Origin: Deltaproteobacteria bacterium
GTDB taxonomy: Bacteria; Myxococcota; Myxococcia; SLRQ01
Direction of reading: 5' to 3'
Assembly: GCA_029210625.1 (NCBI GenBank)
Contig: JARGFU010000011.1
Coordinates: 62,001 to 126,000 of the forward strand
Length of the DNA: 64,000 bases
In this document: positions 26,145-39,770 of the stretch, in pieces
How positions within the stretch are numbered: position 1 is the stretch's first letter
Layout: every line of letters starts with the position of its first letter
Made by a program: the position numbers and the translations under genes
The notes under the pieces: model-generated
Database searches by the model: none
The model's input: the letters and a program-made list of their open reading frames with translations, nothing else
Told to the model about the DNA's origin: nothing

Positions 26145-27613
26145 CGCTTGCCGGAGAGCAAGATGTCGACGACCTGGTCCTGGCGGCCGGCCGGCCGGGC
26201 GCGATCGCGGGCCCAGGCCCGCAGCGCCTTCACCCGCTCCTCGTAGGTCCGATAGAGGGGCACCAGGTCGGCGGCCGCCCGGGCGAGATCCTGGGGCTCG
26301 AGCTCCCGGCCGGCGTTGAAGGCCCGGTAGAGGCCCGAGACCACGACCTGCTCGAGCTCGGCGCCGGAGTGGTAGCGCGTCTGATCGACCAGGCTCTCGA
26401 GGGGGAAGTCCGCCGGGTCGCGCCCCCTCCGGCGCAGGTGCACCGCGAGGATCTCCCTGCGATCGGGGTCCTCCGGCAGATCGACGAAGAAGATCTCGTC
26501 GAAGCGCCCCCGCCGCAGCAGCTCGGGAGGCAGGCCCGCCACCTCGTTGGCCGTGGCGACCACGAAGACCGGCGCCTCCTTCTCCTGCATCCAGGTGAGG
26601 AAGGTGGCCAGGACCCGGGTGGTGGTGGGATCGACGCTGCCCATCGAGGCGTCGGCGCCGGCGAAGCCCTTCTCGATCTCGTCGATCCAGAGCACGGCCG
26701 GCCCGAAGGCCTCGGAGACCCGCAGCGCCCGGCGCAGCCCTGCCTCCGGGGGCAGCTCGCCCCCGAAGACGGCCCCCAGATCGAGGCGCAGCAGGGGCAG
26801 GCGCCAGTGCGAGGAGACCGCCTTGGCCGAGAGGCTCTTGCCGCAGCCCTGCACGCCGAGGAGGAGCACGCCCCGGGGCAGGGGCAGGCCGAACTCCCGG
26901 GCGCCGGCGGTGAAGGCCTGCTCGCGCTCGGCGAGCCAGCGCTTGAGGGTGTCGAGGCCGCCCACGTCCTCGAAGCCGAAGTCGGGCTCCACCACCTCGA
27001 GGGCGAAGGCGTCCCGCAGGTGACGGCGCTTCTCGGCGAGGACCGGCGCCACCACGTCCTCGCCCGGCTGGGTGACGGCGGCGACGAAGGCCCGGTGCGC
27101 CGCGTTCTCCCCGAGGCCGAGGGCCGCGGCGATCAGGGCATCCTGGTGGGCCGCGGCGGTGCCGCCGAGCTCGGCGAGCATCGCGCGCAGCTCCTCGGCG
27201 TCGGGGGGCGGGACGAGCACCTGCACGACCTCGGCGGAGAGCTCGGGCGGGAGGGAGAAGGCGGGCCCGAGGAAGACGACGCAGCGGCCGCTCGCGGTGA
27301 GCTCGTCGGCGCGATCCCGCAGGTGGCGGACGAGGAGGGGATCGGCGGCGTAGGGGTGGAGATCCCGGAGGACCAGCAGGCTGGCCTCCTCCCCGGCGAG
27401 GAAGGCCTCGAGGGCCGCCTCGGGCCGGTCGAGCTCGGGCCGGCCGTCGAGCCCCCGGGTCGCCGACCAGCGCAGGAGGGTGGCCCCCCGCAGCCCGGCG
27501 ACCTGCTCGATCAGCCGTAGCCCCCGGGCCTCCTCGCTGGTCTCGAGCTGGAGGAAGGGCCAGCCCGCGGACCAGAGCCTCGAGATCTCGAGGGCCAGGG
27601 GGGGCGCGCTCAT
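26141..27613 (-). CDS. AAA ATPase, Ycf46-like
   Basis: A 490-residue ATPase from ATG 27613, which overlaps the GspE stop by ATGA. The N-terminal 200 residues are a non-catalytic domain ([20 protein letters not shown]). Walker A is GVQGCGKS (about 251-258), Walker B is [11 protein letters not shown] (about 304-314), sensor 1 lies in [12 protein letters not shown] and the arginine finger region is [16 protein letters not shown]. This matches the Ycf46 group of cyanobacteria and plastids, linked to regulation of carbon uptake or photosynthesis there, but with unknown partners in heterotrophs. Here the link to a GspE-type ATPase suggests a role in a secretion or pilus system, or in remodelling of it. 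Convergent with the broken gene (4-nt overlap). Confidence 0.88.
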   Translation of the reverse strand: MSAPPLALEISRLWSAGWPFLQLETSEEARGLRLIEQVAGLRGATLLRWSATRGLDGRPELDRPEAALEAFLAGEEASLLVLRDLHPYAADPLLVRHLRDRADELTASGRCVVFLGPAFSLPPELSAEVVQVLVPPPDAEELRAMLAELGGTAAAHQDALIAAALGLGENAAHRAFVAAVTQPGEDVVAPVLAEKRRHLRDAFALEVVEPDFGFEDVGGLDTLKRWLAEREQAFTAGAREFGLPLPRGVLLLGVQGCGKSLSAKAVSSHWRLPLLRLDLGAVFGGELPPEAGLRRALRVSEAFGPAVLWIDEIEKGFAGADASMGSVDPTTTRVLATFLTWMQEKEAPVFVVATANEVAGLPPELLRRGRFDEIFFVDLPEDPDRREILAVHLRRRGRDPADFPLESLVDQTRYHSGAELEQVVVSGLYRAFNAGRELEPQDLARAAADLVPLYRTYEERVKALRAWARDRARPAGRQDQVVDILLSGKR

Positions 27614-29484
27614 GACTCCACCGTCACCCTCAGGACCTCGCTGAAGGAGGTCACGCCGTCGGCCAGCTTGCGGATCACGTGCTCGCGGAGATCCTGCATC
27701 CCGTCGGCGCGGGCGATCTCGCGCAGCGTCCGGGCATCGGCGCCCTCGGCGACCGCGATCCCGATCTTGGGTGTCATCTCGAAGAGCTCGAAGACCCCGC
27801 TGCGCCCGAGGTAGCCCGTGCCCCGGCACTTCGGGCAACCCTTGCCCTCCCGGGCGACGACCCGGCCGACGTGGTCCTCGGGGTGGGCGACGCCCAGGGC
27901 CGCCAGCTGCTCGTGGTTCAGGGGCACCTCCTGCACGCAGCCCCGGCAGACCCGCCGGACCAGCCGCTGCGCCATGGAGCCGATGAGGGTGCCCCCCAGG
28001 AGGAAGGGCGGCACGCCCAGATCGCGCAGCCGCACCACCGCCCCCGCCGAGTCGTTGGTGTGGAGGGTGGAGAGCACGAGGTGCCCGGTGAGGGCAGCCT
28101 GCACCGCGTGCTGGGCGGTCTCCGTGTCCCGGATCTCGCCCACCATGATCACGTCGGGGTCCTGCCGCAGGACGTGGCGCAGGGCCTTCGAGAAGTCGAG
28201 ACCGATGCCCCGCTGCACGCTGATCTGGTTGAAGGCCTCACAGACCATCTCCACCGGATCCTCGATGGTCACGACGTTGATGTCCGGGCGGTTGATGGCC
28301 TGGAGCGAGGAGTAGAGGGTCGTGGTCTTGCCGGCGCCGGTGGGCCCGGTGACGAGGATCAGCCCGTTGGGCCGGCTGATCCAGCGCTCGAACTGCTCGA
28401 GCTCGTCCGCGTAGAAGCCGAGGTCCTCGAGGTCCTGCAGGAGCACCTCGGGATCGAAGACCCGGATGACCACCTTCTCGCCGAAGGCCACCGGGACCGT
28501 GGAGACCCGCAGCTCGACCTCGCGATCGCCGCGGCCGGTCTTGATCCGTCCGTCCTGGGGGCGCCGCTTCTCGGCGACGTCGAGCCGCGCGAGCACCTTC
28601 ACCCGCGAGCTCACGGGCGCGTGGAGGGCCCGGGGGATCCGGTAGATGTCGTGGAGCACGCCATCGATCCGCATCCGGACCTGGGTGAACTCCCGCCGGG
28701 GCTCGATGTGGATGTCCGAGGCCCGCTGATCGAAGGCGTAGTGCAGGAGGTACTCGACGGCGTTGACGACGGGCCGGTCGTTCGCCTCGAGGGCCTCGTG
28801 ATCGGAGAGCTGCACCAGCTGCTCGAGGTTGCCGATGTCGGGCAGCACGGTGGCGCCGCTGCTCTCGCTCATCGCCGCCGTGACGCTCTTGCGGAAGCCG
28901 TGGACGTCGGTGATCGAGCGGAGGATGTCCGCCTTCGAGCAGAGGACCGGGCGCACCTCGGTGCCGGTGATGTGCCGGACGTTCTCCAGCAGCTCGCGGT
29001 CCCAGGGGTTCACCACCGCCAGGAGGAGCTCGCCGGCCCGCTGGCCGATGGGCAGGCAGCCGTGGCGGCGGGCATAGGCCCGGCTGACGGTGCTGGTGAT
29101 CAGCTGGGCGTCGAGCTTGAGCGGATCGATCTTCTGGCTCTCCACGCCGATCCGCTCGGCCACCAGCAGGGTGATCCGGTCCTCGTCGAGGACCTCTTCC
29201 CGGCCCGTTCCGTCCGGCAGCTGGAGGGAGGCCACCAGCTCGATGGGGGAGACCTCGTAGTGCCCCCGGGTCGAGAGGAGCCCGCCCCGCTCCTTCTGGA
29301 GCCGCCCGCGCTGGGTGCGGGCCCGCACCAGCACCTCCCGCCGGGAGTCCTCGTCGATCGCGCCCGCCTCGACGAGGATCGCGCTGACGAGCTCCAGGTC
29401 GAAGTCCCGGGCATGGGGGTCCAAGGGGATCTCCACCCCCTCGCTCCCGGAGGCCACCCTCCCCTCCTCGCTCTCAGGATTCAC
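27610..29484 (-). CDS. Type II secretion/type IV pilus assembly ATPase, GspE/PilB family
   Basis: A 624-residue ATPase. The N-terminal part contains an MshEN-like region (about 60-200). Walker A is GPTGAGKTT (about 377-385), the Asp box is VVTIEDPVEM, Walker B is VIMVGEIRDTETA and the His box is TGHLVLSTLHTNDS. A four-cysteine zinc knob follows (CRGC, then CPKC about 45 residues later), as in GspE and PilB. The protein drives pilin-like fibre assembly at the inner membrane. No other gsp or pil gene is in the window, so the cognate machine must be elsewhere. It starts 16 bp after the glycosidase-like lipoprotein gene. Confidence 0.92.
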   Translation of the reverse strand: MNPESEEGRVASGSEGVEIPLDPHARDFDLELVSAILVEAGAIDEDSRREVLVRARTQRGRLQKERGGLLSTRGHYEVSPIELVASLQLPDGTGREEVLDEDRITLLVAERIGVESQKIDPLKLDAQLITSTVSRAYARRHGCLPIGQRAGELLLAVVNPWDRELLENVRHITGTEVRPVLCSKADILRSITDVHGFRKSVTAAMSESSGATVLPDIGNLEQLVQLSDHEALEANDRPVVNAVEYLLHYAFDQRASDIHIEPRREFTQVRMRIDGVLHDIYRIPRALHAPVSSRVKVLARLDVAEKRRPQDGRIKTGRGDREVELRVSTVPVAFGEKVVIRVFDPEVLLQDLEDLGFYADELEQFERWISRPNGLILVTGPTGAGKTTTLYSSLQAINRPDINVVTIEDPVEMVCEAFNQISVQRGIGLDFSKALRHVLRQDPDVIMVGEIRDTETAQHAVQAALTGHLVLSTLHTNDSAGAVVRLRDLGVPPFLLGGTLIGSMAQRLVRRVCRGCVQEVPLNHEQLAALGVAHPEDHVGRVVAREGKGCPKCRGTGYLGRSGVFELFEMTPKIGIAVAEGADARTLREIARADGMQDLREHVIRKLADGVTSFSEVLRVTVES

Positions 29485-29500
29485 GCCGAGGAGTGTACCG

Positions 29501-30249
29501 CTAGGGCGCCCGGATCACGACGGCGAGGCCGTTGGGGACGCCCCAGCCGCCCTCGACCTCGACGGAGTGCTCACCGGCCTTCAGGGAGAGCTGGGTCGAG
29601 GGTCCGCCGTCGAGGTTCAGGGCGTGCCAGCAGCCGAGCCCCCCCTGCTCGGGCTCACGGGCGAGCCACTCGGCCAGGATCGCGGCGTCGATCGCCTCGG
29701 TGGTGAGGAGCACCACCTGGCGCGGCTTCGGCACGCAGGCCACCGTGCGACGGGCGGTCTGCTTCTTGAGCTTGAGGGCCTTGCCGGCGACCACCAGCCG
29801 GGGCCCCGACTGCAGGGCCTCGCGCACGCCCGGGGGCTTGGCGGTCGCCCACTGATCGGTGTGCACGACCCCGGCGGTGGTGCCCGCCACCCAGAAGACC
29901 CCCCAGTCGACGTTGCGCAGGCGGTTGCGCTCCCGGCCGTCGGCCAGGACCAGGCCCAGGGGCTTGCCCGAGGGGTCGAAGAAGCCGCCGTTGACGACGG
30001 CCACCGCGCCCTCGGTCTCCTCGCGCAGGCGATCGACGGTCGCGCGCTCCCGCCCCGGCCGGCGGGCGTCGATCACGCGGACGTCGGCGCCGCCGAGGTC
30101 CACCCGCACGGCCTGCACCTCGACGTCCCCGGGCGCCCGGAGCTGCGCCGCGGCGACCCCCCGGCCGAGCGGCCGCCAGCTGCCGGAGTCCTCGCGGCAG
30201 CCGGCGATCGACGCGAGGCCGAGGAGGAGCAGCGCCAGCAGCCGCGGGC

Positions 30250-30253
<4 letters not shown>
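29501..30253 (-). CDS. Lipoprotein of the phosphodiester glycosidase (NAGPA) family
   Basis: A 250-residue lipoprotein: signal peptide MSPRLLALLLLGLASIAGC with lipobox IAGC. The domain (about 40-250) has the NAGPA signatures VAVVNGGFFDPSGKPLGLVL, RTVACVPKPRQVVLLTT and LNLDGGPSTQL, with the DGG acidic site near the end. Animal relatives uncover mannose-6-phosphate by removing N-acetylglucosamine; bacterial members are thought to act on cell-wall or capsule phosphodiester sugars and in some cases on sporulation. Here the substrate is unknown. It starts with ATG overlapping the Hsp70-like stop (30250-30253) and precedes the GspE gene by 16 bp. Confidence 0.87.
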
Positions 30254-32844
<2,591 letters not shown>

Positions 32845-35481
32845 TCAGGCTTCCGGGATCAGGTCGTAGACGCGGGCCAGCGCCTGCTCGATCGCCTCCG
32901 GACGGGTGCCCCCGGCCTGAGCGAGGTCCGGCTTGCCGCCGCCCCTGCCGTCGACCAGCGGCGCGATCTCCCGCACCAGGTCTCCGGCCCTCAGCCGTCC
33001 CGTCAGATCCTTGGTCACCGCCACCAGGAGGGTGGCCTTGCCATCGTTCTCGGCGCCGAGGGCCACGACCCCGCTGCCGAGGCGATCGCGCAGCTTGTCG
33101 GCCAGCTCGCGCAGGCCCTTGGCCTCCTTCACCTCGACCTTGGTCGCGAGGACCTTCACGCCGTGCACCTCGCGCAGGTTGTCGAGGAGATCGCTCGAGG
33201 AGGCCGTCGCCAGCTTCTGCTCCAGGCGGTGGACCTCCCGCTCGAGCTCCTTCACGCGGGCCACCGCGGCCTCGGCGCGCGCGGCGAGCTCGCGGGGCGC
33301 TGCCTTCAGGGCCTCGCCGGCCCGGCGCAGGGTGCGCTCCTCCTCCAGCACACGCTCCACCGCGGCCTCGCCGGTGACCGCCACGATGCGGCGGATCCCC
33401 GAGGCGATGGAGGCGTCGGAGACGATCTTGAAGAAGCCGATGTCGCCAGCCCGCTCGACGTGGGTTCCCCCGCAGAGCTCCAGGGACTCCTCGCCGATGC
33501 GGACGGTGCGCACGCTGTCGCCGTACTTCTCCCCGAAGATGGCCATGGCGCCCTTCCCCCGCGCCTCCTCGAAGCCGAGGACCTCGGTCACCGAGGGCGC
33601 GTTGAGGGCCACCAGCCGGTTGACCCGGCGCTCGATCGCCTCGGTCTCCTCCTCGGAGAGCGGCTCGAAGTGCGCGTAGTCGAAGCGCAGGAGATCGGGC
33701 GCGACCAGCGAGCCCTTCTGCTTGGCGTGGTCGCCCAGGGTCTCCTGCAGCGCGAGGTGCAGGAGGTGGGTCGCCGAGTGGTTCGCGCGGATCTTCCGCC
33801 GCCGCTCGCCGTCCACGCTCGCCACGACCTTCTGCTCGACCTTCAGGCTGCCCTCGGTGATCTCGCAGACGTGCACGTGGAGGCCCGCGGGCTTGTGGGT
33901 CTGGCTCACCTTCGCGGCGAAGCCCTCGGCCGTGAGCGTGCCCTCGTCGCCGACCTGCCCGCCGCTCTCGGCGTAGAAGGGGCTGCGGTCGAGGATCAGC
34001 TCGACGGTCTGGCCCGCCGAGGCCTCGGCGACCTCCTGGCCCTCCCGGGCCATGGCCAGCACCCGGCCCTCGCCTGCTTCGGCCTCGTAGCCCAGGAAGT
34101 CGGTCTCGCCGTAGCGCTCCGCCCACGAGAGGAAGAGGTCGTCCACCGCCTCGCCCGCGCCCAGCTTGCCGCCGCTGCCGGCCTTCTGATCGTCGAGGGC
34201 CTTCTGGAAGCCGATCTCGTCGACGGTGAGGCCACGCTCCCGGAGGATGACCTGGGTGAGATCGAGCGGGAAGCCGTAGGTGTCGTAGAGGAGGAAGGCG
34301 TCCGCCCCGGCCAGCTCCTTCGCGTCCCCCAGCTCCTCGAGCTTCTGCTCGAGGATCCGCAGGCCGCGATCGAGGGTGCGCCGGAAGCTCTTCTCCTCGC
34401 GGGTGGCGACCTCGAGGATGAAGGCCTTCTGCTCGGCGAGCTCGGGGAAGGCCTCGCTCATCACCGAGACGACCCGCTCGCAGATCCGCGACAGGAAGAC
34501 CTCCTCGAAGCCCAGGCGCTTCCCGTGGCGGATGCCCCGCCGCATGATCCGGCGCAGCACGTAGCCGCGCCCCTCGTTCGAGGGCATCACCCCGTCGGCG
34601 ACCAGGAAGGTCGTCGCGCGAGCGTGGTCGGCGATCACCCGCATCGAGATGTCGTCCTCGCTCATGCCGCCGCCGTAGGTCTTGCCGGAGGCCGCCTCGA
34701 CCTCGGCGATGACGTCGCGCAGCAGGTCGACCTCGTAGTTGCTGTCCTTGCCGGCGACGACCGCCGCGACCCGCTCGAGGCCCATGCCGGTGTCGATCGA
34801 GGGCTTGGGCAGGGGGGTCAGGGTGCCGTCCGCCGAGCGATCGAACTGCATGAAGACGAGGTTCCAGACCTCGAGGTGGCGATCGCACTCGCACTCGACG
34901 CCCAGGCAGGTCGGCTCGCTGCAGGGCAGGTGGTCGCCCTGGAAGTAGTGGACCTCGGAGCAGGGCCCGCAGGGGCCGGTGTCGCCCATCTGCCAGAAGT
35001 TGTCCTTCTCGCCGAGGCGCAGGATGCGCTCCCTCGGGACCCTGATCTGCCGCTCCCAGATCTCGGCGGCCTCGTCGTCGTCGCGGAAGACGGTCACCGT
35101 GAGGCGGTCGACGTCCAGGCCCAGCTCTCCGACCAGGAAGTCCCAGCTCCAGCGGATCGCGTCCTCCTTGAAGTAGTCGCCGAAGGAGAAGTTCCCCAGC
35201 ATCTCGAAGAAGGTGTGGTGGCGGGCGGTGACGCCCACGTTCTCGAGATCGTTGTGCTTGCCGCCGGCGCGAACGCACTTCTGGGTGCTGGTGGCCCGCT
35301 GGTAGTCGCGGGTCTCCCTCCCGGTGAAGACGTCCTTGAACTGCACCATCCCGGCGTTGGTGAAGAGCAAGGTCGGATCGTTGGCGGGGACCAGGGAGGA
35401 GGACCTCACGACCCGGTGATCGTGGGCGGCGAAGAAGACGAGGAAGCGGTTGCGGATCTCGGTGGCGGTGAGTGCGGACAT
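32845..35481 (-). CDS. alaS: Alanyl-tRNA synthetase
   Basis: An 878-residue enzyme, close to the usual bacterial length (about 875). The N-terminus MSALTATEIRNRFLVFFAAH is typical; class II motifs appear as LLFTNAGMVQFKDVFTG and the later GTGMGLERVAAV-type motif seen as DTGMGLERVAAVVAG. The editing domain carries HSATHLLH (about 580) and CGGTHVERAGD (about 680), the zinc/editing site that removes Ser- and Gly-tRNA. GGGKPDLAQAGG near the end is the C-Ala domain signature. It charges tRNA-Ala in the cytoplasm. It heads a five-gene leftward run with the Hsp70-like, lipoprotein and secretion ATPase genes. Confidence 0.97.
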   Translation of the reverse strand: MSALTATEIRNRFLVFFAAHDHRVVRSSSLVPANDPTLLFTNAGMVQFKDVFTGRETRDYQRATSTQKCVRAGGKHNDLENVGVTARHHTFFEMLGNFSFGDYFKEDAIRWSWDFLVGELGLDVDRLTVTVFRDDDEAAEIWERQIRVPRERILRLGEKDNFWQMGDTGPCGPCSEVHYFQGDHLPCSEPTCLGVECECDRHLEVWNLVFMQFDRSADGTLTPLPKPSIDTGMGLERVAAVVAGKDSNYEVDLLRDVIAEVEAASGKTYGGGMSEDDISMRVIADHARATTFLVADGVMPSNEGRGYVLRRIMRRGIRHGKRLGFEEVFLSRICERVVSVMSEAFPELAEQKAFILEVATREEKSFRRTLDRGLRILEQKLEELGDAKELAGADAFLLYDTYGFPLDLTQVILRERGLTVDEIGFQKALDDQKAGSGGKLGAGEAVDDLFLSWAERYGETDFLGYEAEAGEGRVLAMAREGQEVAEASAGQTVELILDRSPFYAESGGQVGDEGTLTAEGFAAKVSQTHKPAGLHVHVCEITEGSLKVEQKVVASVDGERRRKIRANHSATHLLHLALQETLGDHAKQKGSLVAPDLLRFDYAHFEPLSEEETEAIERRVNRLVALNAPSVTEVLGFEEARGKGAMAIFGEKYGDSVRTVRIGEESLELCGGTHVERAGDIGFFKIVSDASIASGIRRIVAVTGEAAVERVLEEERTLRRAGEALKAAPRELAARAEAAVARVKELEREVHRLEQKLATASSSDLLDNLREVHGVKVLATKVEVKEAKGLRELADKLRDRLGSGVVALGAENDGKATLLVAVTKDLTGRLRAGDLVREIAPLVDGRGGGKPDLAQAGGTRPEAIEQALARVYDLIPEA

Positions 35482-35707
35482 GGCGGTAATTCCAGGGAAA
35501 TCGTGCGGACGGGCACGGCCGGGGTCAAACCCCTACCCTATGTGGTGGGTGCCGTCAGGGGGAAGGTGGGTGAAAAACCGGGCGCCCGCCACCACGCCGG
35601 CCGCCGGGCCGTTGCTTCCTGCGGGTGGGAGGGGATAGGTTGCGCCGGGGCTGCCGGGGCGCTCCATCTTCGCATCCTTCTCGAACGAGGCCCTGGACCA
35701 CCCCCTC
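35482..35707. promoter_or_regulatory. Divergent control region between alaS and MATE gene
   Basis: This 226-bp stretch has no open reading frame I trust. A TAGGGT box on the minus strand (about 35534-35539) could serve alaS. A TAGGTT box near 35636 on the plus strand could serve the transporter. No T-box leader or other riboswitch is apparent. Confidence 0.4.
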
Positions 35708-37138
35708 ATGTCTGCTTCGCGCGCCGCCAACCTCCCGCCCCGGCTCTCCCCCCTGGAGACCATCGGAGGGATCGGTGTCGGGCGGGCCCGCTCGAAGATG
35801 ATCCTGAGCCTGGCCTGGCCGGTGGTCCTGGGCATGCTGACCCAGACCGCGGTCAACCTGGTCGACAGCGCCATGGTGGGGCACCTGCCGGACCGGGTCG
35901 CGATCCCGGGCCAGGCGGCCCTGAACGTGGCCATCGTCCTCTTCTGGGCCATCGGCGGCTTCCTCTCCTCGATCCAGGTCGGCGCCCAGGCCATCGTGGC
36001 CCGCCGCTACGGGGAGGGGGAGAAGCTCCTGGCCGGGCGGGCGCTGGCCAACGCCACCACCATCGCCTTCACCACGGCGATCGTGGTCTCGATCGCCGCC
36101 TACCTGATCGTCCCCTTCGTCTTCGGCTTCTTCCACAAGGATCCGGAGGTGAACCGCTGGGGCATCTCGTACCTGCAGATCCGGATGATCGGCCTCCTCT
36201 CGATGGTCGCCACCCAGGGCTGCAAGGGCTTCTTCGACGGGATCGGCCGCACCTACGTCCACATGGTCGCGGCGATCATCATGAACGTCATCAACATCTT
36301 CGGGAACTGGCTGCTGATCTACGGCAACCTCGGCTTCCCCCGCCTCGAGGTCGACGGCGCGGCGATCGCCTCGACCATCTCGACCTACATCGGCCTCTTC
36401 ATCATCCTGGGCTGGACCTTCACCGCCGAGATCCGCAAGAACTACCGCCCCTTCCGGCTGGGCAACTTCGACCTGAGGGTCATCTGGGACATCGTCCGCC
36501 TCTCGGTGCCCTCCGGGATCGCCACCGTGGCGATGATGACGGGCTTCCTCCTCTTCCAGAAGATCGTCGGCGACATCGACGACAGCGCCGGCCACGGAGC
36601 CATCTACGGCGCGGCCACCAAGGTCATCATCGACATCCTCTCGGTGACCTTCATGAGCTGCATCGCCGTGGGGACGGCGACCGCCACCCTGGTGGGCCAG
36701 AGCCTCGGGCGGGGCAAGCCCCGCCGCGCCGAGCTCTTCGGCTGGGACTCGGTGAAGCTGGGCTTCTACCTCTTCGGGGCCTTCGGCCTGACCATCGCCC
36801 TCTGGCCCGGCCTCTTCATCCAGATCTTCAACCCGAACCCCGAGATCATCGCGGCCGCCAGCCCCCCCTTGCGCCTCATGGGCTCCTGCGGCGGCCTCAT
36901 CGCCGCCGGCCTGATCCTCATGCAGGCGATGTTCGGCGCGGGGAACGCGAAGTTCGTGATGTGGGTCGAGCTGGGCCTGCACTTCCTGGTGCTGGTGCCC
37001 CTGGCCTGGGTCTTCGGGGTGCTCCTGGAGGGCGAGCTGCTGGGGATGTGGATGTCGGGGGTCGTCTACGTCTCGCTCCTGGTGCTGGTCATGGGCTACA
37101 CCTTCTACCGAGGGCGCTGGAAGACGATCCGGGTCTGA
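35708..37138 (+). CDS. MATE-family efflux transporter
   Basis: A 476-residue protein with about twelve membrane segments, the normal size for multidrug and toxin extrusion carriers. The family opening SLAWPVVLGMLTQTAVNLVDSAMVGHLPD is followed by QVGAQAIVARRYGEGEKLLA and, in the second half, CIAVGTATATLVGQSLGRGK, the two pseudo-symmetric signatures. It would export cationic compounds or metabolites using Na+ or H+ in the inner membrane. Start ATG 35708 follows a 226-bp divergent region shared with alaS. An NtrC-type regulator begins 33 bp downstream, so they may form one transcript. Confidence 0.92.
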   Translation: MSASRAANLPPRLSPLETIGGIGVGRARSKMILSLAWPVVLGMLTQTAVNLVDSAMVGHLPDRVAIPGQAALNVAIVLFWAIGGFLSSIQVGAQAIVARRYGEGEKLLAGRALANATTIAFTTAIVVSIAAYLIVPFVFGFFHKDPEVNRWGISYLQIRMIGLLSMVATQGCKGFFDGIGRTYVHMVAAIIMNVINIFGNWLLIYGNLGFPRLEVDGAAIASTISTYIGLFIILGWTFTAEIRKNYRPFRLGNFDLRVIWDIVRLSVPSGIATVAMMTGFLLFQKIVGDIDDSAGHGAIYGAATKVIIDILSVTFMSCIAVGTATATLVGQSLGRGKPRRAELFGWDSVKLGFYLFGAFGLTIALWPGLFIQIFNPNPEIIAAASPPLRLMGSCGGLIAAGLILMQAMFGAGNAKFVMWVELGLHFLVLVPLAWVFGVLLEGELLGMWMSGVVYVSLLVLVMGYTFYRGRWKTIRV

Positions 37139-37171
37139 CCGGTTGCGCCCCTTTATCGAAGGTGACGCGCC

Positions 37172-38542
<1,371 letters not shown>

Positions 38543-38619
38543 GGTCCGTGAACAATCCGGTCCGGCGCTGCGTCGGACCCGCGAGAAGCCCGAAACCGAA
38601 CACTCCCAGGGGGACTCCC

Positions 38620-39276
38620 ATGGCCCGCGTCATCCGCTCCGCTCTCCTCGCCGCGCTCTGCGGCCTCCTCGCCCTCCCCGCCCTCGCCAGCGCCGGCACC
38701 CTCGTCGAGGACAGCACCGACGTGAAGTTCCCCGAGGTCCGGAAGGTCGCCGGGAAGGACTTCAAGTGCCTCGGCACCGGCGTCCGCAAGGTCGTCATCT
38801 TCAAGGTCTACGCGGCGGCCTTCTGCATCGACGCGGCGGAGGCCGACGGCATCCTGAAGGGCGCCGTGGCCGCCCACGCGAACGGCAAGACCGGTGAGGA
38901 CCTGGCCGAGCTCCTCGAGGACAGCGACGCCTTCAACAAGAAGCTCTACGCCAACTCGGCCGACAAGCTCGTGGTCATGCACATGGTCCGCGACGTCGGC
39001 AAGGAGAAGCTCGCCAGCGCCTTCCAGGAGTCCCTCGGCAAGGTCCTCCCCAAGGCCAGCGTCGACAAGCTCGGCGCCCTGATGACCGTCGACGCCAAGG
39101 ACGGCATGGAGGTCCTCTTCTACACCCAGGGCAACACCGTCTTCGTGGACATGGGCGGTGACGTGAAGCAGGTCGACGACGACAAGATCGCTGCGGCGGT
39201 CTGGAGCGTCTGGCTGGGGCCCGACACGGTGACGCCGGGCATGCGCGAGGACATCGCCGTCCGGGCGAGCAAGTAA
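38620..39276 (+). CDS. Secreted chalcone-isomerase-like protein
   Basis: A 218-residue exported protein from ATG 38620 with an AGGGGGA ribosome site. The signal peptide is MARVIRSALLAALCGLLALP...ASA. The mature part (GTLVEDSTDVKFPEVRKVAG, VFKVYAAAFCI, VVMHMVRDVGKEKLASAFQE, DGMEVLFYTQGNTVFVDMGG) matches the bacterial chalcone-isomerase-like family. Plant chalcone isomerase residues are not conserved in such proteins, so fatty-acid or lipid binding in the periplasm is more likely. It is preceded by the NtrC-type regulator gene and a 77-bp gap containing a short hairpin (38559-38579), and followed 7 bp later by a hypothetical gene. Confidence 0.83.
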   Translation: MARVIRSALLAALCGLLALPALASAGTLVEDSTDVKFPEVRKVAGKDFKCLGTGVRKVVIFKVYAAAFCIDAAEADGILKGAVAAHANGKTGEDLAELLEDSDAFNKKLYANSADKLVVMHMVRDVGKEKLASAFQESLGKVLPKASVDKLGALMTVDAKDGMEVLFYTQGNTVFVDMGGDVKQVDDDKIAAAVWSVWLGPDTVTPGMREDIAVRASK

Positions 39277-39283
39277 TCCTGCC

Positions 39284-39760
39284 TTGAGCCTGCGCTACTT
39301 CGTCCGCTGGCGGCGCGACCATCGCCTGGCCGAGCACGCCCTCGATCCCGAAGAGGCCCGGCGCCGCTTCGGGATCGGCGAGCCCTTCTGCCTCGTCTTC
39401 CACGAGGGCGAGCGCCCTCACGCCTTCCTGGAGGTGGCGCGGGGCGAGCTCTCGGTGGGGCGGCTGGACGGCGAGGGCTTCTGCCGCCTGGAGTGGGGCT
39501 TCGAGCGCTCGGGGCAGCGCCTCTTCCTCCACCGGGCCTCCCTCCACGACTTCGACGAGGAGGGCGAGCCCATCGCCCAGCTCGCCTTCTTCTTCGAGGA
39601 GGAGGGCCAGGTGACCCTCCAGCGCTCGGCCGCCCCCTTCGAGGTGGTCGAGACCGAGACCCACACCTTCGCGGCGGGCGAGCACTGGTGCCCGGAGCCC
39701 CCCTTCGAGGAGCTGCCCGTGCTGCTCCACCGCGAGCCCGACCTCCCGGCCGACCTGTAG
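39284..39760 (+). CDS. Hypothetical protein, 158 residues
   Basis: Start is TTG 39284 (MSLRYFVRWRRDHRLAEHAL), with no nearby in-frame ATG. No signal peptide or membrane segment is seen. It is acidic and rich in Phe, Glu and Arg, and looks like a small beta-rich domain (GEPFCLVFHEGERPHAFLEV, IAQLAFFFEEEGQVTLQRS). Its two cysteines are far apart. It follows the chalcone-isomerase-like gene by 7 bp, so it is probably co-transcribed, and is convergent with dsbA by 10 bp. No family recognised. Confidence 0.65.
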   Translation: MSLRYFVRWRRDHRLAEHALDPEEARRRFGIGEPFCLVFHEGERPHAFLEVARGELSVGRLDGEGFCRLEWGFERSGQRLFLHRASLHDFDEEGEPIAQLAFFFEEEGQVTLQRSAAPFEVVETETHTFAAGEHWCPEPPFEELPVLLHREPDLPADL

Positions 39761-39770
39761 CGGCGGGCGC